Origin: Cymbidium sinense
Lineage: Eukaryota; Streptophyta; Magnoliopsida; Asparagales; Orchidaceae
DNA: 64,000 bases
Direction: 5' to 3'
NCBI GenBank assembly: GCA_021442155.1
Contig: CM038216.1
Coordinates: forward strand, 158,085,983 to 158,149,982
Part shown: in pieces, positions 1-11,549 of the stretch
Layout of the letters: each line of letters opens with the position of its first letter
Position numbering within the stretch: position 1 is the first letter of the stretch
The notes under the pieces: generated by a model
Told to the model about the DNA's origin: nothing
What the model saw: the letters and a program-made list of their open reading frames with translations, nothing else
The model's database searches: none
Position numbers and translations under genes: made by a program

Positions 1-262
1 TAATGAATAGAGGTTGTTCAGACATCACCGTAGCTTTTCAACTCTGATATGCACATCGACATATTAATAGCTCGATCACTTGAGAGATTAATCTTTAGAT
101 TATGCAATATTTATATTCTGATCAATTTCAATGTCCTGAACGTGATGAAGAAGTTCATTCATCGATCGGAGATTGTTTCAACCATTTTTGATAACGTATA
201 GTGCATTTTGAGCTCCGATTTGTGCACTATCACTTTTGAATGTTGGCGTAACACAATGAAGA
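1..262 (+). repeat. Partial ~330-bp satellite-like unit (array A0)
   Basis: This is one partial unit of a repeat that also forms arrays at 17850-19035 and 22300-23050. Shared landmarks in the same order are the phrase around 'gcaatatttatattctgatc' (near 112), 'catcgatcggag' (near 160) and 'cattttgagctc' (near 202). The unit is noncoding in all frames I checked. It stops where Gypsy pol homology begins near 305, so the Gypsy remnant may have inserted into or replaced the rest. Confidence 0.75.
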
Positions 263-304
263 GGGAAAGGATAGATCTCTATATTACATCAGTCAAAGAT
301 TGAT

Positions 305-1040
305 AGAAGCAAAAATATGATATTCTACAATTGGGAAGTATTGTTTGACATTAATTTTTGCTTTTCAAAAGCTATGTCATTATATGCTATCTCATAAAAT
401 TACTATCATCTCAAGAATCGATCAGCTGAAGTTATTGAAGACAAGACTATCGTTGACAGGTCACTTGACATGATGGGCTGTTATTCTGCTACAATTTGAC
501 ATTACATATGTTCCCAGAAAGCAGTGAAGGGATAAATTCTGATAAACCTCCTTGCTGCACACCCTATCCCGGCAGATTCATCGATCAATGATGATCTTCC
601 TGATGAGTAGGTCATGCATATATATGAAAAAAAGCAGTAAATGTGGGGATTGTATTTTGATGGAGGTTCATCCATCAAACACACTCAGCCTCAAATCTCC
701 CAAAAGCTTGAGATGGCATCAGCCTCATCTTAATCAAGCTAGAAGGTGGTATAATGAGGCATTCCTACCGGTTGATTGAGCCATGAAGCATAATGCAAAA
801 AGTTGGTGGTTAGTCTGGATGAAGTCATATTCATGGGAGCTCAAAATCTACAAGTTTATGGTGATTCTTAGCTCATCATTAAACAAGTGCTGCGCCTTTA
901 CAAAATCAACAAGCTTAAATTGACCCACTATTATAAGCGAGTTCTCTGGCTCATAAAGCAAATCCCAAATATCATTATGACTCGAGTTTCCATAGCGTGA
1001 ATCAGACTATTTTGCTAAGTTAGCTAAGGAAATGATGACT
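305..1040 (+). pseudogene. Gypsy (Tat type) RT-RNase H end plus second RNase H, broken
   Basis: Read with frameshifts, 330-520 gives the end of a Ty3/Gypsy RT-RNase H domain (KLCHYMLSHKITIISRIDQL, then LLQFDITYVPRK). From about 643 a second RNase H starts (LYFDGGSS) and continues to the motif LQVYGDS near 850. An RNase H pair after RT is known from the Tat lineage. The reading is broken by several stops, including a TGA before WAVILLQFDI. It is a dead remnant of a polyprotein that once cleaved RNA from RNA:DNA hybrids during element replication. Confidence 0.8.
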
Positions 1041-1285
1041 ATGTGCTAATTAGTGTTTGCACTCATTGGGTCCTAAAGCCAATAAATAAAAAATCCTCGT
1101 TGGAAGAGGGGTCAACAAATGCAAGCCAGCAGGATGCAACTCACGTTACTCCTTACGCTCCCTTACAAATTGCTCATCGAAATCAACAAGATGAGGCCCG
1201 GACTATTCAAGAGGCAAGACCTCAATCTAAAGAAACTCCAAGACCACGAAGTGAAATCCTTATAGTAGAAGAGAAGGAAGATTAG

Positions 1286-2000
1286 AGACAACACTTTGTC
1301 GACTACTTTAAGGAAAGCAAATTGATGAGCAATGAGCAGATGGATGCACAACTTGAGAAAAGGTTTCGACTATATACTTATGTTGGCAATACCCTATATC
1401 ATAGATCATTTGAGCAGATGTGGCTACGATGTTTGGGAATAGAAGAATCCAACAATATCTCAGATAATGACCCAGCCTTCGAAAGCACTAAAATTTATAG
1501 ATTTGTTGCTCGACATAAGATTAATTGATGATACTCATTGATTTATAATCAAAGAACAAATGGCTTGGCCGGGGCTTTCAATAAAATATTAGTCAAGCTA
1601 CTCAGAAAAATCCTTACAAGAAATAAAAGGGATGACATACCAAGCTTGTTGAAGCTTTATGGGCTTACCGTACCACCTACAAGACTCTCATAAAATTCAC
1701 TTCTGATGCACTAGTATTTTGAGCTAAAGTAATCTTGCCACTTGAAGTTGAACTACCTTGACTCCGAGTAGCCATTCAACACAATATCACCGAAGATTAG
1801 AATGTTTGCTTATGGATAGAAGAGCTTGATGTGCTTGACAAGGCTAGGCTCCAAGCTCAATAAAATTTTAAAGTCTACCGAGCGAGGATGTCCAAAGCAT
1901 TCGATCATACAGTATGTTCTCTAGCTTTTCAAGAAGGGAAATTGGTCATTGTGTTGAAAAGGCTAATTATTTCAGTGTCATTATATGTGTAAGTTTTGCT
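1286..2000 (+). pseudogene. Gypsy integrase remnant, core partly deleted
   Basis: The region starts with a linker and the pre-zinc-finger motif (YVGNTLYHRSFEQMWLRC, about 1380-1435). It then jumps to the end of the integrase core (QRTNGLAGAFNKIL near 1555-1595), followed by YGLTVPPTRLS-type sequence and LPLEVEL near 1740. About 1865-1980 matches the C-terminal part (QNFKVYRARMSKAF). Aligned by eye with the integrase at 56160-57290, the HHCC finger and most of the DD part of the catalytic core are missing. Frameshifts and stops are frequent. Confidence 0.78.
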
Positions 2001-4445
2001 TGAAAATTCTCTTGTAATACAAGAATGCATTTCCGAAATAAAGCAAAAATCCTCCTGTCAGATATGCGTACTTTTTTAAAATTTATAGCAAAATGTCAGG
2101 CTCTCTCTATGAAACAAGGGGTCTTTCTATTGTATTTGGGTTGACATCATGCCTAAGGTCAAGATCCCCATATACATATTCAAATTATGTATTCAAAGTT
2201 CACAAGTCTCAAAGTCTTACTTGCCAAAAAGAGAAATTTTCAAGTATGCAAATTGTAACAAATTAAGTTAGAAACACAACTTCCGTCCATACATCAAATC
2301 TAGGGCTCGAGTGGATGCATAAGGTCGGACTCAACATGCCCAAATATGGACGAGTTGCTGATAAGTTTGTTTACTCAATACGCCACAAAGGCCATAATAA
2401 GTGATCCCCCATCTCATTAGCTCGATGATAAAATCCTCCATCAATTGCTCAAGTCCAATACTCAAGTAGGGTGTATAAGGTCAGACTCAACATGCCCAAA
2501 TATGGTTGAGTCACTGACAGGTCCGCTTACTCAATACACCACAAAGGTCGTAGTAAGGGACCCCTCCAACTTTGTTAGTTCAAAGACAAGAGCATCCAAA
2601 TCTTCAAATGTGAGTTCAAGTGGCCCATATTAGGGGATCATCCCTAATGGTCGTAAAGTCATTTTTTAAAATTCAATAAAAAGATCCTCACTCGAGAAAG
2701 CACTAAGATGAGTTTGGTATCAACATCAAATGAGAAATGTTAACTCATTCAACAAGTCTGTTAAAGTAGAAAGCAAAGACCGAAGGAAACTCTTCTTCAG
2801 CAAGTCCAGCCAAGCAAAAAGCAAAGGACCGAGGAATTCACCCCAATGTTCATACAAAGCCAAAGGCTGAACTAAGGGATTGATGTGATCAACATGTCCG
2901 TTACGCGCAAAGCACATGACTGATGATTCTTTGACACTGACCCAACACAAGCTCTGAGGGCTAGGTCACCGACAGACATCCTTCAATAAGCTTGCAGAAG
3001 CAGAAAGCTAGGGCAGAAGGTAATGTTGTATCACCTAACAAGTCTCCAAGATAATTCAGGACTTTCCTCTATTAAATCCATCAAGGCATGAAGCCACCAG
3101 GATAGGAGGAAAATACAAATTTCAAATTTTGATATTGAATCTTCAACAAGTTATTCAAAGCACAAAGCATAAGATTGAAGATGTTCTCATCTAAACAAAA
3201 AACCATCAACTCCATTAAGTCCAATAAGTCACAAAGCCAGGACAGGAGAAAAAATAAATTTCAAACTCTTAGGAGGAAGCCTTCAACAGGTCCGAGAGCA
3301 CAGAACATAGGACCAAAGATATTCCAAATTCTCTCAACAGTTACTGTGAAAGACTCCATGTTAGACAAGGGGCATTTTTATATATTTATCTAAGTCGACA
3401 TCATGCTTTAAGCCGAGATCCTTAGATAGATACATATTATGACTAAAAAAAATATCCTGTCTATTTTGCAGTAAAGGAAATCAAACCTTGGAATATATTT
3501 CTGAACTAATATGCAATTCTCCTATTAAATAAGAGCCCTTTCTTTAATGATCAAGGTTGTTCAACCCTCTCCTACAAAACCGGAGGTCTTCTTGCATATA
3601 TTCAGGTTGATATCGAGCTTTATGTTGAGATCCCTGAATATATCCATAACTGTTATGGTCAAAGTTGCAGGCTCTTGCGAACCAAAAGAATATATTTCTA
3701 CGCATGAAAAGATAGCCCTAAATCTCAAAAGTTTCTCTCCAAGATTCATCAAAATTTGAAGATCTAGCTAGAAGACCTCCTAGTTTTGGAAACTTCAATC
3801 AACTAAGTTAGAAAAACATCAACCCCTACATCTTCAAGTCTAGAACACGAATGGGTTCTAAAGCTTGAACTCAACAAGTCCACAAATGGCCGAGTTACTG
3901 ATGCTCTCCTCACTCAACAAGCTACAAAAAAGGTCACAATGAAAGAGCCCACATTCATCAGTCTAATGACAAGTCACCAAGCCATCACAGCTTAAGTCGA
4001 AGACCCGAGTAGGTTCTAAAGGTCAGACTCAATAAGCCCACAAATGGCTGAGTCGCTGACGCTCTCCTCACTCAACAAGCTGCAAGAAAAGACCATAGTG
4101 AAAGAGCCACTTCTCGTCAATATAATGACGATAATTTTTCAATCCCAAATCAAATCCAACATAGTGATTACAAGCAGCCAGAATCTAAGAGATCTTTCCA
4201 CTTGATAAATGGACAAAGACAATCTGAAGAAACTTTAAATTCAGAGCTGCATCAAATCAATCTATATATTACCTACAATGTGATATTACAATCTCTTTTC
4301 AAATGATCTGATCAAGCACAAAGCACAGATCAAAGCCAATTCCCTCATCAAGTTTGCAAAAGTAGAAAGCACAGGACCAAGGAAGTGATTCCATAGTTTG
4401 CACAAAGGCAATGGCTGAACTAAAGAAATTTTATGGTTATTCAGT
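2001..4445 (+). repeat. Noncoding 3' region of the Gypsy remnant, repeat modules
   Basis: No coding sequence follows the integrase. The stretch holds diverged repeat modules. One pair, at about 2290-2410 and 2445-2575, shares 'actcaacatgcccaaatatgg'-type sequence and 'cactcaatacgccacaaagg'-like sequence. Another pair, at about 3835-3960 and 3995-4125, shares 'ctcctcactcaacaagct'. Modules with different sequences but the same position follow pol in the element at 57300-59880. Tandem repeats between pol and the 3' LTR are a known trait of Tat elements. No LTR end could be placed. Confidence 0.6.
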
Positions 4446-5814
4446 CTAGGTCTTAGGCTAAGGTTATTATATTGGATTATGTGTGTTGCTGCTCAAGTTT
4501 TGTGGATCATGTGGTGTTGACTGGTTGTCTTATGCTGATGTTCTCATATTGGATTATGTGTACTGTTGCTCAGGCTTTATGGATTATGTGGTGTTGAGTG
4601 GTTGTCTTAGGCTGACATTCTCTTATTGGATTATATGTGCTGCTGCTCAGGCTTTGTGGATTATGTGGTGTTGAGTGGTTGTCTTAGGTCGATGTTCTCT
4701 TATTGGATTATGTGTGTTACTGCTCAGTCTTTGTGGATTATGTGGTGTTGTGTCGTTGTCTTGGGCTAATGTTCTCTTATTGGATTATGTATGTTCTTTC
4801 GAGTCACATGGATTATGTGGTGTTGAATGGTTGCCTTTAGTTGCTTGGGCTGCTTTGTTATCCTACTGTTTTTGTTCTATTCTTTTCAGGTACTACATTG
4901 ATTGGCTGCTTCTCTGTGGTAGGGTGCTTTTACGAGGCCATGATAGCTTTGATGTTTTCTATTTTTTTCTTTGGCTAGTAGCATAATATGTGATTATAAC
5001 CATTCTTAATGAAGTTTGGATGCTCACATATACTGTTGCTCCTGAAATAAATTTTAACTGAGCTTAAACCTATTTTGGAGTACCGGGAATAGTTTAACGT
5101 GACATATGAGTAATATTTATATTTTGTGTGTTAAATAGGTAATATATATAGTTTAGAGTAGTATGAATGTAAAAACCCTTTTACTTAAATATTATGCTCA
5201 TTTTCTCATTTCCCCTTGAGTATTTTTTTGGGTCTGAAGCTTTGCAACTACCTTGTTCTTTACGTAGTTATTCAAGTGCTGGTGCTGCTTTAGGCGGATA
5301 ATGTTTTTCTTATTTTCCTATTTTGTATTAGTTAAGAAAATTTCTCTTTATGTGATTTGTAGCTCATTTGAACAGTAGCTATGAGAATTTCTCCTTTAAG
5401 GCATTTGTATTATTCATTTGATTGCAATAAAAACCTATAGCGGTTTCGATAATTGAACTCAAAAAGTGTAGCTGTTTCTACAATAATTGAAGTCATGTTC
5501 ATTTCTAATCCTGTAGCCAATCGTGTGGATTATTCTTAAATTTTACTTGCCTTAAGTTCCTTTAAGTAATAATACAAGCATTCAATTTATTGAACATCTT
5601 ATACAATGGAAGCTCAAGCTCAAAATACACATAAGAAAATTATAACAATTCACCACTGTTGTTCAAAATATAAAATAAATGATTACATAAATAAGAAAGT
5701 GTAGTGCATAATCATACATTTTTTAACATAATATTTCAGAACATACAACTCTTACGAAAACTTAATACTATTACAAACACTATAAACGAACTAGATATCA
5801 TAAGTTTAATTCTT
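4446..5814. repeat. Module C1, copy of 23408-24726
   Basis: This block matches 23408-24726 nearly end to end: a 77-bp array, then 'gcctttagttgcttgggctg', then a shared tail that includes 'tttgtgtgttaaataggtaa' near 5130. Homology stops abruptly at 5814 on the right, where the minus-strand Gypsy remnant starts, and at about 4446 on the left. C1 therefore lacks the 23056-23407 part and the GRF zinc-finger part seen next to C2. No open frame is conserved between the copies, so it is noncoding. Confidence 0.85.
4459..4860. repeat. 77-bp tandem repeat, five units
   Basis: The landmark 'ggattatgtg' following 'ctcttatt' recurs at 4474, 4551, 4628, 4705 and 4782, exactly 77 bp apart each time. Each unit contains the phrase 'tttgtggattatgtggtgtt'. 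Since 77 is not a multiple of three, the open frames across the array are by-products and not a repeat protein. The same period is found in module C2. Confidence 0.92.
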
Positions 5815-5829
5815 CAATATTATGAACCT

Positions 5830-6905
5830 CTAGTGGATTGATTTCTTTGAAGCACTACTAAGGGATGGGTATAATTTTGAGTGAGTCATCTGACTCTGCC
5901 AAGTGAGCTATTCTCTTTGATGCAGCCATCTGAGCTCTATTTCCATAAGTAGATTCAAAATCATAGTCTAAATCAGAATCACTTATTTTATACTTTCCTT
6001 TTCTTGAAAGCTTATAGGTTCCCATAGGTTTGACAGACATATCTTCTTATTCTTCCGTGTCATTTCCCAAATGAGGAACTAATTTTTCTGACTTAGGTGC
6101 ATAATCAAGTGCTTTAGGGAGAGTTGGCATTGCCTTCTTTCTTCCTCTTTGCTTCTGCTCTTTCACTTTGTAAAATTGCTTTTTAGTTCCTGGAGTAGAA
6201 GATACTGCTTCAAGAGCCTCTGTTATCTTAGGCTCTTTGAGGATGAAACTTTTTGCATCTTCATAAATCTTTGCTTCATTGACAGAGAATAGTTGTAGGT
6301 TATCAGGAATTCTGAATTCTTCTCCATCTTTCAGATACTTCATACATTGATGCATAGTTGATGGGACCATACCATACTCACGTAGCCACGACCAACCCAA
6401 GAGAGCTCTAAATGATGTATCGGCGTTGATTACATGAAACTTGACTTCAATATAGAAATCCCTAAACTTAAGCGGGAGAATAAAAGAACCCATAGTTTTC
6501 TGCACTTTTTCATTGAAGCCATGAACCATCAACTTATCTCTCCCAAGATATTGGATATCAAGTGATAATCCTCTTAATACCTTTGGACTCATAAGATTGA
6601 TAGAAGAACTTGGATCAATCAATATTTGAGATAAAGAGATGGTTTCTCCAACATAAGATATTCCTAAAAAATGTGATTATTGGGAGATCTTGAGTTTGCA
6701 ATGCTTCAGTCATACATTTTTTAGCAAAATAAGCTTTATAACTCTCTGGATCTTTGAGAGCATGTATCAAAATTTTTAGAGGTCTTTTAACATCAAGAGA
6801 GCCTCATACACACTCAGTTGTGCAGGGATCTTTCTCATATGTGATAGAATATTATAATCTATCCTCTCGCTTGATTTAGGCTTTATCCTAGGATTTTTGG
6901 GAATA
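5830..6905 (-). pseudogene. Gypsy retropepsin region, minus strand, broken
   Basis: Read on the minus strand, about 6900-6640 gives the pre-protease segment (DYNILSHMRKIPAQLSVYEA). 6622-6047 gives the aspartic protease fold, with ADTSFRALLGWSWLREYG and PSTMHQCMKYL typical of Gypsy proteases that mature the polyprotein. The active-site region reads IDPSSSINLM, whereas many relatives keep a Gly after the Asp (for example DPGSS), so activity is doubtful. A basic linker and AQMAASKRIAHLAESDDSL (6040-5858) follow. RT, RNase H and integrase are absent; the sequence ends where module C1 begins. Confidence 0.85.
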
Positions 6906-8055
6906 ATCTCCTCGTTGACTTCAATTTATTTGCCTTTGTCTTTATTTGCATTTCTCTTCTTTGATGAAGGTGATAAGACTTTATCACTTCTCAACTGAAC
7001 CTGAATCACCTTATCTTGCTCAGATTCTCCTGAAGAGGTAGTTTCTTCAAATTTCCTTCTTATTCTGGAAGATTGACCAAAAAGGCTAGACTCATTTTTT
7101 AACGTCATACATCTCATATGTGATGATATGGATGAGTCTGACTCTTCTCTGTCAGGAAAATATAGATCTTCATCTAAACTGTTATTGTCTTCTTGAGGAT
7201 TAAATAAAAGTCAGATGTTAGCTCCTTAAGTTCTTCTTTCTTTCCTGATAAGAATTATGATGGGTTGGTCGAGTCTATCTGACTACCCTTGTCATTTTGG
7301 AGTAACTGATGTTGAAGAATATTTGACATCACCTAGATGATTCAGCATATCTCTACTGGACAAGATTCACCATTATCTTCTTCATCTAATTCAGCAATGC
7401 GAAGTTTAGGCATGAAGTTTGCAAGCCTAAATGGTTGTCTTGCCGGCTAGTGATACTCTTCTAAATTATTAATGATCTTTTGAGTTGTAGTTATCTTCTT
7501 CATCTTCTTTTTCTTAACCAGCTTCTTTGATTTATGAGGCCTGCATTTAGTAGATTGCTTCTCATGTTGTGATGAAGTAGCTTTATCAGAATGTCACTGA
7601 GAAGCCTAAATACTTGGTTTAGACATCTCTCTTAAGTCCAATGTAGGTTCAAGTGGTGATTTCCACTTAACACTATGGACGTCTTTTAGCTGCTTCAGCA
7701 TTTTCATGGTCTTTTTGGAGATTACTATTTGTCATTCTTCAATCTGAACAGATTTCTCCTTCTTTTTGTCTTTGCTGGATGATACGAAAGATGACGTAAT
7801 CACCCTTGTAGACTCTCTTTTTGGGCTGACTAAAACACTGTCGGATAGTGTAAACTTACCTCATCGATACTTTCTTTCTAGCCAATCTTTCAAGACATAA
7901 CAATCTTTGATAGGATGACTGATCATCTGATAATAAGGACAATAATTTAGATTGTTGAATTGATCAGCTTCTTCAAGCCTTTTAATTTCTGGTAACTGTA
8001 GATCGGCTTTGACTACTTGCATAAATAATTTAGCCACACTATCCTTCTAAAGGAA
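6906..8055 (-). pseudogene. Gypsy gag C-terminal zinc-finger-like region
   Basis: On the minus strand, about 8030-7880 reads LQLPEIKRLEEADQFNNLN and then YCPYYQMISHPIKDCYVLKD, the Cys/His motif that follows the capsid in plant Gypsy gag proteins (usually CPYHR..GH....C). The first His of the usual motif is Tyr here. Downstream is a Lys/Ser-rich low-complexity linker with several stops, including a short open stretch at 7117-6926. The solo LTR at 8061-10173 separates this part from the capsid. Confidence 0.75.
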
Positions 8056-8060
8056 TATTC
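8056..8060. repeat. 5-bp target duplication TATTC (left)
   Basis: TATTC at 8056-8060 repeats at 10174-10178 and brackets a segment with TG...CA ends. Removing the segment and one copy of the duplication brings back gag sequence around LNKEY on one side and the VAKLF motif on the other. This supports insertion into the older Gypsy element. Confidence 0.85.
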
Positions 8061-10173
8061 TGTGAGTCACTATAGCACCCAAGAGGGGAGGGGTGAATTG
8101 GGTGATATTAAAAATTTTAAAACTTAAATCTTAGAATTTAATTTTTAGTAGAAAATTAATTTTTGATTTTATAATGATATGATACAATTCTTAATGCAGC
8201 AAAAATAAAAGTACAATAAGGTAAAGAGAGACAATAGACACACAATTTTTACGTGGTTCAGAATCCCAAAACCCTTTATGTCCTAGCCACCCTTAGAATC
8301 CACTAAATACAAAAATAAAACTACAAATAGTACTCTCATATAACAGAAGGACAACCCCTGCCAATAATAATACTCCCACGGCTAGAAAGTACAACCCCAA
8401 TATAAATTTTACATCATAAAAAGAAAATATAAAATAATAAATTTTGATAAAATAAATTTCTCATAAATATACCAAGCTATCCAATTCAAAAATGATCTCA
8501 CAACTTACAAACGATGACTTAAAATATTTTGGCAAGATAAAATGCTCACTTAATATTGATAAGAAATAAATTTCTTAAAGTGATCTTACTAAGATGTTTA
8601 TGTTATTACAATTTGTAGACTAATATAAAAATTATTTCAAAATGAATTCACAATATTCTTTTGCACAATAAAATAAATTTTAGCAATGAATAATTTGTTT
8701 TATTTTTACCAAAAATATTCTTTCAGTTAATGCTAATGATCACAAAGTACTTAAATATATGATAGATCTAAGTATGCTAGTAAGCTTTTAATTAAGAGAG
8801 ATCTAACAAATATAAAAATAATTTCAGACAATAATTTATTTTAAATGCTTAAAATATACTTCTAAAATAGATCTAAGAATAAATGATCTTTAAAAATAAG
8901 ACTAATGAAGAAATATTTCAAGAAACCAAAATAAATTTGTAGAAATTTAAAATTTTCAACAAGTTGAAATAGATCCTACAAACTATCACAAGAGTTTATC
9001 ATAAAAAAATGATTGAGAAAATTTAATGTGAAAAATAATGTCCAAAGACTAATCCACCAAAAAGTATAAATTGAAAAGAATAAATAGATTGTAAAAATAA
9101 CATGAACAACTAAAGAGGATTAAAATCAAGAAAACAAACTTAAGTAATTTGAGAAGCTTGCTTAATTGAAGATGTTGAAGCTTCCAAACCAAGGATTTGA
9201 TCTTGCAATATTTGGAGAACACTTGGAAGGAAAATCTAAGAATTTTTCTTTTAGATTTGCTTGAGGGATTTAAATGAGGAATACTTTCATGAAGAGAATG
9301 AGGGCTATTTATAGGCAAGAAGATCATATTTTAAAAATATATCATGCAAACCTCATGTTATCATCTAATAATTTAATATTCAATAAAAATATAATTTATA
9401 TTAAATAAATATTAAATTTAGCAACCAAAATTTGGCTATTCACATGAGTAAGTTAAAAGTAATCAAATATGGCTCTTAATATATTCAAAGCATGTAGCAT
9501 GTATTCATTATAAACTAATGTTTAGAAAATCATAATAAATTCAATTTTAATCAAAAGTGGGTCATGTAACCTCTTAAATTAAAGGAAAAAAAAATCCAAG
9601 GAATCCGTTGGAGATGAAATCAGATATGAATTCTTTGATTAGAAAATGATTTTGGCTAAAATACAAAATTTTATATATTTTTGTTAATTTTGACATGTGA
9701 CATTTAAAAATTATGATATAATTTATATATAATCATAAATATGTTAGTTATCTTATAACCAAGAAATTAAATTAAAATACTTAATTATATTAAGTAAATA
9801 AAATAATTATGCTTAATAATTTTTATCATTTATTACTTTGACAATTTTAATGCTATGTATGAAACATATAATTGAATGTTAATTAAATGAAGATTTATAT
9901 AAATTAATCTCATTAAAATAATATGATAAGTTGTGAGCAAATTGATTCATACCAATGAACTCATATGAATAGTCATATAACCCAAAATATTGTATCTTTA
10001 GCTTCACATTATCCTTTTCATTCTTCTACTCTTGCAATTTTCTCTAATGTATTAGATATGTAATTAGTAATTGATCTATTTGAAACACATAAAAATATTC
10101 ATTAGTACAACCAAGCATTTATTTGTTATCATCAAAATTAATCGAATTGAACATGAAGCTAATTAAGCCAACA
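8061..10173 (-). mobile_element. Solo LTR, about 2.1 kb
   Basis: On the minus strand the segment begins TGTTGGCTTAATTAGC and ends GTGACTCACA. This gives the TG...CA termini of an LTR retrotransposon, flanked by a 5-bp duplication (TATTC on the plus strand). It contains no gag or pol and no internal region, so it is best read as a solo LTR left after LTR-LTR recombination. The end with 'cacccaagaggggaggggtg' and the segment 'tttttacgtggttcag' resemble high-copy plant LTRs as I remember them; that resemblance is from memory, not a search. It interrupts the gag of the minus-strand Gypsy remnant and is therefore younger. Confidence 0.82.
9306..9313 (-). promoter_or_regulatory. Candidate TATA box of the solo LTR
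   Basis: The minus strand reads GCCTATAAATAGCCC. TATAAATA lies about 860 bp into the LTR counted from its minus-strand start. The position and sequence fit an LTR promoter; the transcription start was not determined. Confidence 0.5.
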
Positions 10174-10178
10174 TATTC
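10174..10178. repeat. 5-bp target duplication TATTC (right)
   Basis: This is the right copy of the duplication that brackets the solo LTR. Gag sequence of the older element resumes immediately after it on the plus-strand map. Confidence 0.85.
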
Positions 10179-11545
10179 TTTGTTCAACTTTTTCTTAAGA
10201 GATTGCCGCATTCGCTTATCATCTCTTGTTGATTGTTTTGGACACTCCCCACCATTCGGAAAAGTTCAAGGTTTGTCATTACCTCCTAATAACAATTTTT
10301 GATTATGGATTAGAATATATAGGCTTCTTTTCATTATCATCATTGTAAATTGGCTGGTTTCTTTTATCCACATTGTATATCACCCACTTTTCTCCATTTG
10401 AGCTATAGGACGTGGCATGAATTTCATTTTTTCTTGAGTCTGAAGGTTTATTTCTCTTTGCTTTATCTGCATAGAGTTCAGACTTATGGTGGTTCAACTT
10501 TTCAAATTTAGCCACCCTATCGAGCAAGTCTTGGAATGTTGCAATCGACGCCATGCATATAAATGGTGTCATTTTATCATCCATATTGTTGATTAGCAAT
10601 TGGATCGCATGTTCTTCCTCTAATTGTTGCTCGCATTTCATACTTAGGTTGTGCCAACGACTTATAAATTTTGGCACTGACTCATCTTTCCTCCTTTTCA
10701 GCAAAGCAAGGTCAGCGATTGTGATTTTCTCAGTTGCACTGATGAATCTCTTCACAAATATAGTCTCTAATTCAGCAAATATTTTAACTGAATCATTTGA
10801 CAATTTTGCATACCATTCGAAAGCGGCTGGGGTCAGACTACTGACAAATTGACGGAAAAGTAGTGTATCGTTCCCTCCTGTGTTACCACAAGTAGTCATA
10901 AATTGGGCTAGATGTTGTTTTGGATTACCAAGCTCGCTAAACGTATTAAATTTTGACATTGAGTAACCTTTCGGGTATGACACTTGGTCATATTCAGCTA
11001 GGTAAGGGCAACCCTAACTCACTAGCTTTTCAGCCTACTCTGAGGCTATGACTGCCTTTATTTTTTCAATGATTATTGTTTCTAGCTGAGAAGCTGTTAC
11101 CATTCTAGGTGTGCTAGCCAGATTTTATATTGTTGGCTGGAGAGGTAGTGGGTTAACTTCATTCCTCGCTTCATGCGTAGCATGTACTGTAGGAGCTTGA
11201 GGTACCATAGTGACTGGTGGTATAGAAGTTGTATTATTAGCAGTATTTTGATTAGCAAAAAAGATTGGTGCTGCATTTGATGTGAAATTCTTCTATAATA
11301 TCTCTTTCATGATGTTCATTTGTACCATCATATCATTCATTTTGGTACCAAGTTGTGCAATCTCCTTATCTTTGACCTCCATCTGGCGTTGCATTTCTTC
11401 TTGTTCTCTAGCTAGCACCATTGCATCAATCAGTACAAGCTCTTCTTCTTCTTCTTCTTCTATTTCTTATTTTGTTCTGCTCCTTGCTCATTTTCAGTGG
11501 AAGAACTTGATTGTCCTTTTCTTTGTGTATTTGTAGAGATAGATG
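10179..11545 (-). pseudogene. Gypsy gag capsid region, minus strand
   Basis: 10983-10303 is open for 226 residues and carries a plant Gypsy capsid. It has SYPKGYSMSKFNTFSELGNP, then LLFRQFVSSLTPAAFEWYAK, then VPKFISRWHNLSMKCEQQLE. Upstream (about 11450-11000) is a Glu-rich coiled-coil-like segment (AREQEEMQRQMEVKDKEIAQ), preceded by a Ser/Thr-rich N-terminus near 11540 (QSSSSTENEQGAEQNKK). Stops and a frameshift near 11460 break the upstream part. The product would have packaged element RNA. The 3' end runs to LNKEY, where the solo LTR inserted. Confidence 0.85.
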
Positions 11546-11549
11546 TTGC

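Noticed and set aside
4483..4986. Hydrophobic open frames across the 77-bp repeats (and 23090-23437, 23676-23903)
   Set aside because: 77 is not a multiple of three, so frames shift from unit to unit; the frames are not conserved between C1 and C2.
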